From the NCBI RefSeq assembly GCF_004011505.1, contig NZ_SAUN01000001.1, forward strand, positions 5,022,001-5,086,000: DNA of 64,000 nt, written 5' to 3'. This DNA is from Nonomuraea polychroma (lineage in GTDB: Bacteria; Actinomycetota; Actinomycetes; Streptosporangiales; Streptosporangiaceae). A program made the position numbers and the translations under genes. The notes below the pieces were generated by a model. It saw only the letters and a program-made list of their open reading frames with translations. It ran no database searches and was not told where the DNA came from. Positions 55,629 to 63,949 of the stretch are shown piece after piece (the first letter of the stretch is position 1; each line of letters begins with the position of its first letter).

Positions 55629-56450
55629 ATGGGGAGCAGGGCCGCGATCTCGGCCGGAGTTCTCGCGGTGGCGCTGTCGACCGCCCCGGCCGCGGCCTCG
55701 GCCACGGTGTCCACGGGATCCGCCACGGGCCAGGACTGCACGCGCGAGGGAGGCCTGCTGTCCGGGGTGACCAACACCCTCTGCGACGTCGTCAACACGG
55801 TCACCGACACGGTCGACTCACTGACCGGCGGCACCACCGACCCGGTGACGAGCGGGGTGGACAAGACCACCGACGACGTGCTCGGACGGGTCGGCACCGC
55901 GGTCCCCACCGGCACACCCTCCCCCTCCAAGACCGCCGGCCCGTCGGCCACCCCGTCCAAGACCGGGCTGGTGCCCGAAGGGCTCGGCGACGTCTGCCTC
56001 CCCGTGCTGGCCTGCGAGGACAAGTCGGGGCACGACAAGGTGTCACCGCGCCCCACGCCGTCCCCCGACCGCACCTCCCACGACGGCGAGAAGGACTCCT
56101 CCGCGGTGGCGACCGGCGAGCCCAGGCCGCCGGAGAGCCGGCCGCAGCAGATGGACAACGAGCGGCCGGTGTCCGAGCGGCCGACCGCCGACACGGACGA
56201 GCCGCGGGTGGACCTGCTGTGGCCCAACCCGTTCGCGCACGAGCTGACGGTGCCGATGCAGGACCAGCAGGTGATCCGGCCCACCCCGCCGGCCTCCGAC
56301 GTGCTGGGGACGGTGCTGACGATCGCCATGCTGGGCTCGGCGGTGCTGGCGACGCGGATCGTGCAGCAGCGGCGGCAGCGTGCGGAGCAGGTGGAGTCGA
56401 TCCCGTTCGAGCCGGCCCGCGTCGGCAGCGGCCGCCACCGCCTGGCATAA
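55629..56450 (+). CDS. Secreted, C-terminally membrane-anchored Ser/Thr/Pro-rich protein
   Basis: 273 aa from ATG 55629, with AGGAGGGG upstream. Signal peptide about 1-27 (ISAGVLAVALSTAPAAASA). The mature part has two Cys pairs (DCTREGG...LCDVV; DVCLPVLACED), a repeated TDTV/T-T-D helix region and a long disordered Pro/Ser/Thr/Glu-rich stretch. A single membrane helix at about 228-245 (VLGTVLTIAMLGSAVLA) is followed by a basic tail, so the protein is exposed outside the membrane. No sortase LPxTG. I do not recognise a family; a cell-wall or chaplin-like surface role is only a guess. Confidence 0.78.
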   Translation: MGSRAAISAGVLAVALSTAPAAASATVSTGSATGQDCTREGGLLSGVTNTLCDVVNTVTDTVDSLTGGTTDPVTSGVDKTTDDVLGRVGTAVPTGTPSPSKTAGPSATPSKTGLVPEGLGDVCLPVLACEDKSGHDKVSPRPTPSPDRTSHDGEKDSSAVATGEPRPPESRPQQMDNERPVSERPTADTDEPRVDLLWPNPFAHELTVPMQDQQVIRPTPPASDVLGTVLTIAMLGSAVLATRIVQQRRQRAEQVESIPFEPARVGSGRHRLA

Positions 56451-56459
56451 GCCATCTTC

Positions 56460-56558
56460 GTGAGCCGCGACGTCGCCATCAGCCTGGACTTCGGTCACGG
56501 CATCGACGTCGAGGACATCCTCGACCGGCTCGCGCAGGGTCAGGCGCCGATGGCGTGA
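56460..56558 (+). CDS. Possible 32-codon ORF in frame after the secreted protein
   Basis: GTG 56460 to TGA, in the same frame as the preceding gene and separated from its TAA by three codons. Product VSRDVAISLDFGHGIDVEDI then LDRLAQGQAPMA, an amphipathic acidic segment. Its 3' end overlaps the convergent fabI gene by 19 bases. It could be a remnant of a longer C-terminus, a small protein or chance. Confidence 0.25.
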   Translation: MSRDVAISLDFGHGIDVEDILDRLAQGQAPMA

Positions 56559-57304
56559 ACGCCGCCGTCCACGTGGACGATCTCGCCGGTGGTGGCGGGG
56601 AACCAGTCGGACAGCAAGGCCACGCACGCCTTGGCGGCGGGGATCGTGTCGGACAGGTCCCAGCCCAGCGGGGCCTTCTCCGGCCAGCTGTCCTCGAACT
56701 CCTTGAAGCCCGGGATCGACTTGGCGGCCATCGTGCGCAGCGGGCCGGCGGCGACCAGGTTGACGCGGATGTTCTGCTTGCCGAGGTCACGGGCCAGGTA
56801 GCGGCTGCAGGACTCGAGGCCGGCCTTGGCGACGCCCATCCAGTCGTAGACGGGCCATGCCTTGGAGGCGTCGAAGTCGAGACCGACGACCGCGCCGCCC
56901 TCCTTCATCAGCGGCAGGCAGGCCACGGCCAGGGACTTGAACGAGTACGTCGACACTTGCAGGGCGGTGGCGACGTCCTCCCACGAGGTGTTGAGGAAGT
57001 TGCCGCCGAGCGCGGTCTGCGGGGCGAAGCCGATCGAGTGCACGACCCCGTCAAGGCCGTCGACGTGCTCGCCCACCCGTGCGGCCAGGGTGTCGAGGTG
57101 CTCGGTGTTCTGGACGTCGAGCTCCAGCACCGGCGCCGGCGAGGGCAGGCGCTTGGCGATGCGCTCCACCAGGCTCAACCGGCCGAACCCGGTGAGGACG
57201 ACCGTGGCGCCCTCCTCCTGCGCCAGCTTGGCCACCGAGAACGCGATCGACGCGTCGGTGAGCACGCCGGTCACCAGGATCCGCTTGCCTTGGAGAATGC
57301 CCAC
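56540..57304 (-). CDS. fabI: Enoyl-[acyl-carrier-protein] reductase FabI/InhA
   Basis: 254 aa. MGILQGKRILVTGVLTDASIAFSVA is the InhA-type start with the NADH loop; DFDASKAWPVYDWMGVAKAGLE contains the catalytic Tyr-x6-Lys, and VAAGPLRTMAAKSIPGF is the substrate loop. It performs the last reduction in each fatty-acid elongation cycle (FAS-II) and is the isoniazid/triclosan target family. One base after the fabG stop: a mabA-inhA operon. Confidence 0.96.
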   Translation of the reverse strand: MGILQGKRILVTGVLTDASIAFSVAKLAQEEGATVVLTGFGRLSLVERIAKRLPSPAPVLELDVQNTEHLDTLAARVGEHVDGLDGVVHSIGFAPQTALGGNFLNTSWEDVATALQVSTYSFKSLAVACLPLMKEGGAVVGLDFDASKAWPVYDWMGVAKAGLESCSRYLARDLGKQNIRVNLVAAGPLRTMAAKSIPGFKEFEDSWPEKAPLGWDLSDTIPAAKACVALLSDWFPATTGEIVHVDGGVHAIGA

Positions 57305-57305
57305 G

Positions 57306-58001
57306 TCAGTGCCCCATTCCGAGTCCGCCGTCGACCGGGATCACGGCACCGGTGATGTAGGAGGCGTCGCCGCTCGCCAGGAAGCGCACGACGCGCGCGA
57401 TCTCCTCGGGGGCCGCCTGCCGCCCGAGGGGGATGTTCGCGACGATCTTCTCGTGGTCGAGATCGGCCGTCATGTCGGTGGCGACGAAGCCGGGCGAGAC
57501 CACGTTGACCGTGATGTTGCGCGAGCCGTACTCGCGTGCGAGGGAGCGGGCGAAGCCGACCAGGCCGGCCTTGGAGGCGGCGTAGTTGGCCTGTCCCGCC
57601 TGGCCGGACAGGCCCACGACGGAGGAGATGAGGATGATCCGGCCGCGCTTGAGCTTCATCATCGGGCGGATGGCCCGCTTGGCGACACGGTAGGCGCCGG
57701 TCAGGTTGGCGTCGATGACGTCGGTGAAGGCGTCTTCCTTCATCATCGCCAGCAACGTGTCCTTGGTGATGCCGGCGTTGGAGACCAGGACCTCGACCGG
57801 GCCCTGCTCGGCCTCCACCTTGTCGAAGGCGGCCTCGACGTCGGCCGTGCTGGTGACGTCGCAGCGCACGCCGAACAGGCCCTCGGGCGGCTCCCCCGAT
57901 CGGTAGGTGACCGCGACGGCGTCGCCTGCCGCGGCGAGTTCACGGGCGATCGCGAGGCCTATGCCGCGATTGCCCCCGGTGACGAGTACTGAGCGTGCCA
58001 T
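57306..58001 (-). CDS. fabG: 3-oxoacyl-ACP reductase FabG/MabA
   Basis: 231 aa. SVLVTGGNRGIGLAIARELA is the NADPH loop; VSNAGITKDTLL, ISSVVGLSGQAGQANYAASK (Ser-Tyr-x3-Lys) and VSPGFVATDMTADL complete the signature. It reduces beta-ketoacyl-ACP in FAS-II. Translationally adjacent to fabI. ATG 58001; divergent from tldD with 77 bases between. Confidence 0.96.
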   Translation of the reverse strand: MARSVLVTGGNRGIGLAIARELAAAGDAVAVTYRSGEPPEGLFGVRCDVTSTADVEAAFDKVEAEQGPVEVLVSNAGITKDTLLAMMKEDAFTDVIDANLTGAYRVAKRAIRPMMKLKRGRIILISSVVGLSGQAGQANYAASKAGLVGFARSLAREYGSRNITVNVVSPGFVATDMTADLDHEKIVANIPLGRQAAPEEIARVVRFLASGDASYITGAVIPVDGGLGMGH

Positions 58002-58078
58002 GAAACCTGACGTTATCTCCTACCCGCCGGTATCGACTTGTCCGGGTGGCACAAGATCACGGGGTTAGGATCGTGGAC

Positions 58079-59572
58079 ATGCGCCAGATCGATCCCGATT
58101 TCCTGGAGCTGCCGCTGCGGCAGCTCGCGGACGCCGCCTTGCAACGCGCTCGCGACCTCGGCGCCGAGCACGCCGACTTCCGGCTCGAACGCGTCAGAGC
58201 CGAGACGCTCAGCCTCTACGACACCCGGCTCGAGGGCGCCATGGACGCCGACGACCTCGGTTACGCCGTGCGGGTGGTCAAGGGCGGCACGTGGGGGTTC
58301 GCCGCCGGCATCCACCTGACGCCCGAGGCCGCCGCGGTGGTGGCCGAGCAGGCGGTGCGGGTGGCGGAGGTGAGCGCGCCCATCAACAGGGAGCCGATCG
58401 AGCTGGCGCCGGAGCCGGTGCACGCCGAGGCCGTGTGGGTGTCGTCGTACGACGTGGACCCGTTCGACGTGCCGCAGGCCGACAAGGTGGGCCTGCTGGC
58501 GGCGTGGTCGGCCGGGCTGATGAAGGGCGCCGACCACGTGTCGGCGCGGCTGCTGCAGGTCAAGGAGCAGAAGTTCTACGCCGACACGGCCGGCACGGTG
58601 ACCACGCAGCAGCGGGTGCGGGTGCACCCCAAGCTCAACGCGATGAAGGCGCACGAAAGCGGCTTCGACGACATGTCGACGATCGCGCCGCCGGTCGGGC
58701 GCGGCTACGAATACCTGACGGGCACCGGCTGGGACTGGCCGGCCGAGCTGGACCAGCTGCCCGAGCTGCTGGCGGAGAAGCTGGCGGCGCCGTCGGTCGA
58801 GGCGGGCGACTACGACCTGGTGATCGACCCGTCCAACCTGTGGCTGACGATCCACGAGTCGATCGGCCACGCCACCGAGCTGGACCGGGCGCTCGGCTAC
58901 GAGGCGGCCTACGCCGGCACCAGCTTCGCCACGTTCGACCAGCTCGGCGAGCTGGTCTACGGCTCGCCGCTGATGAACGTGACCGGCGACCGGACCGTCA
59001 CCCACGGCCTGGCCACGATCGGCTACGACGACGAGGGCGTGCAGGGGCAGAGCTTCGACATCATCAGGGACGGCATCCTGGTCGGCTACCAGCTGGATCG
59101 GCGGATGGCGCTGATGAAGGGGCTCGGGCGGTCCAACGGGTGCGCCTTCGCCGACTCGCCGGGGCACATGCCGATCCAGCGCATGGCGAACGTGTCGCTG
59201 GTGCCGGCGCCGGACGGGCCCTCGACCGAGGAGCTGATCGCCGGGGTCGAGCGGGGCATCTACATCGTCGGCGACAAGAGCTGGTCGATCGACATGCAGC
59301 GCTACAACTTCCAGTTCACCGGGCAGCGGGCGTACCGGATCTCGCACGGGAAGCTGGCCGGGCAGATCAGGGACTTCGCCTACCAGGCGACGACCACGGA
59401 CTTCTGGTGGTCGATGGAGGCGGTCGGCGGACCGGACACGTACGTGCTGGGCGGGGCGTTCAACTGCGGCAAGGGCCAGCCGGGGCAGGTCGCCCCGGTC
59501 AGCCACGGATGCCCGTCGGCGCTGTTCAAGGGCGTGCGGATCCTCAACACCGTGCAGGAGGGCGGAAAGTGA
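58079..59572 (+). CDS. tldD: Metalloprotease TldD
   Basis: 497 aa from ATG 58079 (MRQIDPDFLELPLR). A -10-like TAGGAT at 58066-58071 ends 7 bases before it, suggesting leaderless translation; earlier GTGs are therefore not used. The metal site is TIHESIGHATELDRA (HExxxH), with LVKGLGRSNGC-type and C-terminal GGPDTYVLGGAFNCGKGQP sections. TldD pairs with TldE to form a protease that trims unfolded peptides or RiPP precursors. TldE follows with a GTGA overlap. No RiPP precursor or maturation genes are visible. Confidence 0.94.
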   Translation: MRQIDPDFLELPLRQLADAALQRARDLGAEHADFRLERVRAETLSLYDTRLEGAMDADDLGYAVRVVKGGTWGFAAGIHLTPEAAAVVAEQAVRVAEVSAPINREPIELAPEPVHAEAVWVSSYDVDPFDVPQADKVGLLAAWSAGLMKGADHVSARLLQVKEQKFYADTAGTVTTQQRVRVHPKLNAMKAHESGFDDMSTIAPPVGRGYEYLTGTGWDWPAELDQLPELLAEKLAAPSVEAGDYDLVIDPSNLWLTIHESIGHATELDRALGYEAAYAGTSFATFDQLGELVYGSPLMNVTGDRTVTHGLATIGYDDEGVQGQSFDIIRDGILVGYQLDRRMALMKGLGRSNGCAFADSPGHMPIQRMANVSLVPAPDGPSTEELIAGVERGIYIVGDKSWSIDMQRYNFQFTGQRAYRISHGKLAGQIRDFAYQATTTDFWWSMEAVGGPDTYVLGGAFNCGKGQPGQVAPVSHGCPSALFKGVRILNTVQEGGK

Positions 59573-60939
59573 CACCCCAAGAGATCGTGGAGAGGGCGCT
59601 GGAGCTCTCCCAGAACGACGGCTGCGTGGTGCTCGTGGACGAGGGGTCCACGGCCAACCTGCGCTTCGCGGGCAACACGCTCACCACGAACGGCGTCGCC
59701 CGCTCGTCCCGGCTGACCGTGATCTCGATCGCGGGCGAGGGCGTGGGGGTGGTGTCGCGGGCGTCCGTACGCGAGGAGCAGCTCGCGGACATCGTGGCGG
59801 CGGCGGACGCGGCGGCGCGGGACGCGCAGCCTGCCGAGGACGCCCGCCCGCTCGTCGAGGGCGTGCCCCAGTCGGCCGATTGGGGCTCGGACGTGCGTCC
59901 GACCGACATCGGGGTGTTCGAGGGGTTCGCGCCGGCGCTCGGCGAGGCGTTCGCGGCAGCGGAGGCGGGCGGCAGGAAGCTGTACGGCTTCGCCGAGCAC
60001 TCGCTCACCTCGACCTTCCTCGGCACGTCCACGGGGGTGCGGCTGCGGCACGACCAGCCGACCGGGCGGCTGGAGCTCAACGCCAAGTCGGCCGACCTGA
60101 AGCGGTCGGCGTGGACCGGCGTGTCCACGGAGGACTTCACGGACGTGGACGTGGCCGCGCTCGACTCCTCGCTGGCGCAGCGGCTGGAATGGGCCAAGAC
60201 CCGGGTGGACCTGCCGGCCGGCCGCTACGAGACGCTGCTGCCGCCCAGCGCGGTGGCCGACCTGATGATCTACCTGTTCTGGTCGGCGGGGGCCAGGGAC
60301 GCGCTGGACGGGCGGTCGGTGTTCTCCAAGCCGGGCGGCGGCACCCGGGTGGGCGAGCAGCTCGGCAGGCTGCCGGTGACCTTGTCGAGCGATCCGGCCG
60401 CCGCGGGCATCGCGTGCGCGCCGTTCGTGACCGCGCACGCCTCCAGCAGGCAGAGCTCGGTCTTCGACAACGGGCTGCCGCTGGAGCCGACCGACTGGAT
60501 CAAGGACGGGCGGCTGGAGGCGCTGCTGCAGACGCGGTACTCGGCCCAGCTGAGCGGGCTGGCGGTGACGCCCGGCATCGACAACCTCATCATGACGGGG
60601 GCCGAGAGCGGCCGGTCGCTGGAGGAGATGATCGCCTCCACCCAGCACGGGCTGCTCGTCACCTGCCTGTGGTACATCCGTGAGGTCGATCCGCAGACGC
60701 TGCTCGTGACCGGGCTGACCCGGGACGGGGTCTACCTCGTGGAGCACGGCGAGGTCGTGGGCGAGGTCAACAACTTCCGGTTCAACGAGAGCCCGGTGGA
60801 CCTGCTGGGACGGCTGACGGAGGTGGGGGCGAGCGAGCGCACGTTGCCGCGGGAGTGGAACGACTACTTCCAGCGGACCGTCATGCCGCCGGTCCGGGTG
60901 CCGGACTTCAACATGTCCACGGTCAGCCAGGCAAGCTGA
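59569..60939 (+). CDS. tldE: Metalloprotease subunit TldE (PmbA)
   Basis: 456 aa from GTG 59569 (VTPQEIVERALELSQNDGCVVLVDEGS), overlapping the tldD stop. The subunit lacks the zinc HExxxH, as expected for TldE. Conserved blocks: STANLRFAGNTLTTNGV, FGFAEHSL-type LYGFAEHSLTSTFLGTSTGVRLR, LLPPSAVADLMIYLFWSAG and TCLWYIREVDPQTLLVTGLTRDGVYLVE. It forms the heterodimer with TldD. Length is typical. Confidence 0.94.
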   Translation: MTPQEIVERALELSQNDGCVVLVDEGSTANLRFAGNTLTTNGVARSSRLTVISIAGEGVGVVSRASVREEQLADIVAAADAAARDAQPAEDARPLVEGVPQSADWGSDVRPTDIGVFEGFAPALGEAFAAAEAGGRKLYGFAEHSLTSTFLGTSTGVRLRHDQPTGRLELNAKSADLKRSAWTGVSTEDFTDVDVAALDSSLAQRLEWAKTRVDLPAGRYETLLPPSAVADLMIYLFWSAGARDALDGRSVFSKPGGGTRVGEQLGRLPVTLSSDPAAAGIACAPFVTAHASSRQSSVFDNGLPLEPTDWIKDGRLEALLQTRYSAQLSGLAVTPGIDNLIMTGAESGRSLEEMIASTQHGLLVTCLWYIREVDPQTLLVTGLTRDGVYLVEHGEVVGEVNNFRFNESPVDLLGRLTEVGASERTLPREWNDYFQRTVMPPVRVPDFNMSTVSQAS

Positions 60940-61014
60940 CGACCCGGCTGGGACGGGACGCGCCGCTCGGGTTGAGGTGCCCCCGAGCGGGCGTCCCTGG
61001 GTGAGGAGCGCTCC
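60940..61014. other. Short gap after tldE
   Basis: 75 bases between the tldE stop and the pseudogene end. It contains CGCTCGGGTTGAGG and CCCCGAGCGGGCG, which can pair as a hairpin (about 60963-60994, imperfect), a possible tldE terminator. Confidence 0.3.
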
Positions 61015-61520
61015 CTACGCTGGGGTGGTGTAGGTGACGCGCAGCTTCGGACGCAGCTGCGGCTCGGCGGCTTCCGACGGCAGGAGCTGCAAGGTCTGCT
61101 TGGCGGCCTCCGCCCCGTCACCGACCTTGATCAGCAATCCGTGGTTCGTCGCCGGGTGCCCGCCGCCCCCGCGTCCACGTCCCCGCCCGGGATCTTCGTG
61201 CCGAACGCGCCCGCCTTGACCACCGTCCCGCGTCGTCCCCAGGCCGCTGCCGGCGGTGTTGCCCATCTGCAGCATCGCCCGGCCCAGAGCTGGTCGTGCC
61301 CGGAGGCGGGTTCGGCGCTGGACTGGGTGCTGTCGCCGTCGATATCACCCCGGACAAGCTCGCCGAGCGGCCGGACACCGGGGCGGGTGGTCGGCATGGT
61401 GTCCAACTGCGCGGCGGCGCCATCGGCCGACAAGTACGGCACGTACGCGACGGCACCCCAGCGGAACCGGGTGCGGCCGCGCCAGAACGGCCGGGCGCGC
61501 GCCGGCCGCGCGGCACGCAT
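61015..61520 (-). pseudogene. Decayed secreted-protein 3' fragment (DNRLRE-like end)
   Basis: Protein-like pieces occur in different minus-strand frames: YVPYLSADGAAAQLDT near the upstream end (frame of 61131-61520), then MLQMGNTAGSG, and finally NHGLLIKVGDGAEAAKQTLQ with RPKLRVTYTTPA at the 3' end (frame of 61015-61275). The last piece resembles the final strands of DNRLRE-type repeat domains of secreted proteins. At least one or two frameshifts and a missing 5' end make it a remnant. The assignment is by pattern only. Confidence 0.5.
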
Positions 61521-61538
61521 GTGAGGGGAGCCTGGTGG

Positions 61539-62090
61539 TCAGCGGGGGCCGAGGAGCGCGCCGAGGGCGTGGCTGAGGGATTCGCCGAGGGTTTTGGCGC
61601 AGGCGTCGTAGCCCTCGGGCGGGCCGCCGTACGGGTCATACACCTCCAAGGCGCGCCGCCGGTTGCGGCGGGCGCCGGCCGACTGGACGATCGCGCGGGC
61701 ACGTTCCACCGTGTCGGAGCGGTAGCGGCGGCCTCCTGCCCCGGAGGCGAGGGCGGCGAACTCCGGCAGCGTGAACGTCTTGTGCGCGGCCGCCGGGTCG
61801 AGGTCAACCGCGACGGCGACGTGCCCGGCCTCCATCGTCAGCAGCAGGTCCGCCGACCTGACGAGGTCCAGGTCGAGCATCCGGGCCCGGTGCGCCCGCC
61901 CGTCGAGGCCGAGCTTGCCCAGCGCGCCGACCGCGTGCGGCGCCATCGGCTGGCCGACCAGGGCACGGACTCCCGCGCTGCCCGTCGCCACGGGCAAGGG
62001 CGCGGACTGGAGCATCGCCCTGGCGATCACCTCTCCCATGGCCGAACGGCAGATGTTGGCCGTACACACCAGGAGAATGCGGAAACTCAC
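61539..62090 (-). CDS. Low-molecular-weight protein tyrosine phosphatase
   Basis: 183 aa from GTG 62090 (VSFRILLVCTANICRSAMGE). The P-loop C-x5-R is CTANICR (9-15), with SAMGE following; the general acid is in EVYDPYGGPPEGY. Relatives dephosphorylate tyrosine-phosphorylated proteins (PtpA-type, Wzb) or arsenate. Longer than the about 160 aa norm owing to an Arg-rich insertion near 145-160. In Gram-positive bacteria such enzymes regulate surface polysaccharide kinases, but none is adjacent. A longer frame up to 62240 overlaps a pseudogene and is not used. Confidence 0.88.
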   Translation of the reverse strand: MSFRILLVCTANICRSAMGEVIARAMLQSAPLPVATGSAGVRALVGQPMAPHAVGALGKLGLDGRAHRARMLDLDLVRSADLLLTMEAGHVAVAVDLDPAAAHKTFTLPEFAALASGAGGRRYRSDTVERARAIVQSAGARRNRRRALEVYDPYGGPPEGYDACAKTLGESLSHALGALLGPR

Positions 62091-62154
62091 ATCGGCCAAT
62101 CTAATCGCTCGGATCGTGTCATGAGAGACGCAGGATGTGGACGCGATCCCAGCG

Positions 62155-62651
62155 CTACCCAGCGACGAGCCTGGCGGTTCCGGCCTGGATGTCGTAGTCG
62201 ACGGACCATCGGGTGTGCGGCTGGGCAACCCGCGCAGCAACTCCAGGGCGTCCGCCTGCCCACCCTCGGCCGGCTTCCGGTAGCGATGATCGGTCGGCCT
62301 GGCGGCCCGGTCGGTGCCGGCCGTCGTGATGTTGGTGAGGAGGCGGTCTCGATGACGTGGAGCTTGCCGGCGTACTCGACGACCGCGGATCTGCCCGCCC
62401 GGTCGGCGAGCAGACCCAGCCGGCGTCCTTCCTGGCCAGGTCGGCGTCGGTGAGCGGGGCCTCGGCGTCGTAGCCGCCGTGGTAGGTCATCTCGTACAGG
62501 GGCACGTCCGGGCGACCTGGTCCGGGGTCGGGCGCAGGATGGCGGCGCCTTCCCGGTGTGCGGGTGCCGTCTGAGGGGGTGCGGTGGCGCAGGCGGCAGG
62601 CGCCACGGCGACGGTCAGCGCCGCCACCAACGCCACGGTACGGCTCCCCAC
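62155..62651 (-). pseudogene. Frameshifted lipoprotein gene remnant
   Basis: GTG 62651 opens a lipoprotein-type signal (TVALVAALTVAVAPAACAT). After about 50 codons the frame reaches a TGA at 62487, while the protein-like sequence continues in another frame as VPLYEMTYHGGYDAEAPLTD, then in a third as LLADRAGRSAVVEYAGKLHV. The final frame ends WSVDYDIQAGTARLVAG at 62155. At least two frameshifts; no function is recognised. Confidence 0.6.
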
Positions 62652-62721
62652 GCCCGCAGTGTGCCGCCCGGCGCCGCCCTGCCCCCTGGGGATGCCTCGC
62701 GTAAGGCCCTGAGAACGCCGC

Positions 62722-62934
62722 TCAGGCGTCTTCGAGGCGGAAGCCCACCTTCAACCCCACCTGGAAGTGCGCGACCTCGCCCTCGTCGATGTAGCCGCGA
62801 ATCTCGGTCACCTCGAACCAGTCCAGGTGACGCAGGGTCTGCGCAGCCCGCCGGATGCCGTTGCGAATGGCCTCGTCGACGTTCTCTCTCGACGTGCCGA
62901 CTATCTCGGTGACCCGGTACGTTCGATCGGTCAT
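62722..62934 (-). CDS. Dodecin (flavin-storage protein)
   Basis: 70 aa from ATG 62934, with AAGGAGG upstream. MTDRTYRVTEIVGTSRENVD begins the beta-alpha-beta2 fold; TLRHLDWFEVTEIRGYI contains the tryptophan that stacks on flavin, and AHFQVGLKVGFRLED is the last strand. Dodecins form 12-mer shells that bind FMN, riboflavin or CoA. Full length. The longer upstream frame is not used. Confidence 0.94.
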   Translation of the reverse strand: MTDRTYRVTEIVGTSRENVDEAIRNGIRRAAQTLRHLDWFEVTEIRGYIDEGEVAHFQVGLKVGFRLEDA

Positions 62935-63300
62935 CTCCGTATCCTCCTTACTCGAAGGCCATGATCGCATGACCTTCGTGACCACCTGAGGGCGCCGTCG
63001 CGCCCTCAGTCGTCCGAGGTTTACGGTGGAACATGTCAACTGCACCCACCCGAGGGGAGGGGGCTTGCTCTCGAATCTTCCGGCTGGATGCCGGACGGCC
63101 GTAGCGTCCGGGCGGTTGACAACGCCCCAGGCGGCAGGCCGCCCGCGATGGAGTGATGACCGATATCGGGCCAGGAGCCGTTTCCCGGTCGCCCGGTGCC
63201 TTCGACTCCGTCCATCACCCGTGCGTAACCTTAGCATCACCCATCGCTACTCTGCAGGCTTTCTCCGTCCTGAAGACGGAGTCTCCGGTAAAGGATCACG
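62935..63300. other. Divergent region between dodecin and DUF3099 genes
   Basis: 366 bases holding three hairpins: GAAGG-CATG/CATG-CCTTC (62954-62977) in the dodecin leader, CTGAGGGCGC/GCGCCCTCAG (62986-63009, perfect 10 bp), and CTCCGTC/GACGGAG (63263-63281) shortly before the DUF3099 SD. TTGACA at 63116-63121 has no -10 at proper spacing. TACTCT (63248-63253) could be a -10 for DUF3099. Confidence 0.45.
62986..63009. promoter_or_regulatory. Perfect 10-bp hairpin upstream of dodecin
   Basis: CTGAGGGCGC and GCGCCCTCAG around a 4-base loop, 52 bases before the dodecin ATG on the minus strand. Could be an operator or leader hairpin. Confidence 0.4.
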
Positions 63301-63615
63301 ATGAAGGGGTGGCGCAGGAAACCAGACGTCCACCAGGTCACCGACGCCAGGCCGTCGTTGTCGGCGGACATCCGCAAGCGCGAGATCAGCTACCTCATCA
63401 AGATGGGGATCCGCACGATCTGCCTGATCCTGGCGGTGGTGGTGCCGCTGCCGTGGCCGTACCGGCTGCTGTTCATCGCGGCGGCGGTCTTTTTGCCATA
63501 CATAGCCGTAATCGGGGCCAATGAGAGAGGGAAGCCTGCCCCGCCTCCTACCTTTCAGAGCCCTGAGGCTAACCAAACCGAGATACCGCTGCATCGACGC
63601 GAGATCGGGTCGTGA
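63301..63615 (+). CDS. DUF3099 family membrane protein
   Basis: 104 aa, ATG with AAAGGAT upstream. VHQVTDARPSLSADIRKREISYLIKMGIRTIC is the DUF3099 signature, followed by two membrane helices (about 40-53 and 58-73, ending LPYIAVIGAN) and a polar tail. Function unknown; the family is actinobacterial. A 7-bp hairpin precedes the SD. The 6C-like RNA starts about 40-50 bases after the stop, an arrangement I recall from Streptomyces. Confidence 0.92.
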   Translation: MKGWRRKPDVHQVTDARPSLSADIRKREISYLIKMGIRTICLILAVVVPLPWPYRLLFIAAAVFLPYIAVIGANERGKPAPPPTFQSPEANQTEIPLHRREIGS

Positions 63616-63622
63616 CTAAGTC

Positions 63623-63654
63623 TTGACGCATCCCATGGGTTGTAGGTGTACGCT
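63623..63654 (+). promoter_or_regulatory. Possible promoter of the 6C-like RNA
   Basis: TTGACG (63623-63628) and TACGCT (63649-63654), 20 bases apart. The spacer is long, but the -10 ends a few bases before the first hairpin. Confidence 0.4.
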
Positions 63655-63659
63655 TTAGC

Positions 63660-63776
63660 CAAGCGCTCCGGTCCCCCGTCGGAGTGCTGGTGCCGGCGTT
63701 CCGGGCCCCCGTCGGAACGCCGATGAAGCGACGCCGGGTGGTTTGCCCCCGTAACCACCCGGCGTCGCCCTTTTCC
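63660..63776 (+). ncRNA. 6C-class small RNA (three C5-loop hairpins)
   Basis: Three consecutive hairpins each have a 9-base loop ending CCCCCGT. Hairpin 1: 63662-63670 with 63680-63688, loop GTCCCCCGT. Hairpin 2: 63694-63703 with 63713-63722, loop GGCCCCCGT, perfect stem. Hairpin 3: 63728-63743 with 63753-63768, 16-bp perfect stem, loop TGCCCCCGT, followed by CCTTTTCC as terminator. The actinobacterial 6C RNA is defined by C-rich hairpin loops of this kind; in mycobacteria it uses the loops to pair with G-rich ribosome-binding regions. Here the loops have five Cs by direct count. Confidence 0.75.
63728..63774 (+). terminator. Terminator hairpin of the 6C-like RNA
   Basis: 16-bp perfect stem GCGACGCCGGGTGGTT/AACCACCCGGCGTCGC followed by CCTTTT. 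The loop repeats the CCCCCGT motif, so it may act both as terminator and as seed. Confidence 0.75.
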
Positions 63777-63949
63777 TGGCGAAACCTTTGCCGCCGGACG
63801 ATCTAGAGCGGCGCCCCTCAGGCAGTTGGTAGGGCCGCTTTCCCGAAATCGTTTACATCCGCTCCCGCGCCGAAATTCACAGCAAACTTTCAGGCGGGAG
63901 CGGGTTTGACTTCAAGAGTTCGTTCGAGTGTCAGTCGTCTGTCAGCGTC
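63777..63949. other. Intergenic DNA after the 6C-like RNA
   Basis: 173 bases with an inverted repeat GCTCCCGC (63871-63878) / GCGGGAGC (63894-63901), possibly a terminator for the gene entering from the right. No ORF of note. Confidence 0.35.

Noticed and set aside
63116..63121. Consensus -35 TTGACA upstream of DUF3099
   Set aside because: No -10-like hexamer at 16-19 bases on the plus strand; probably chance.
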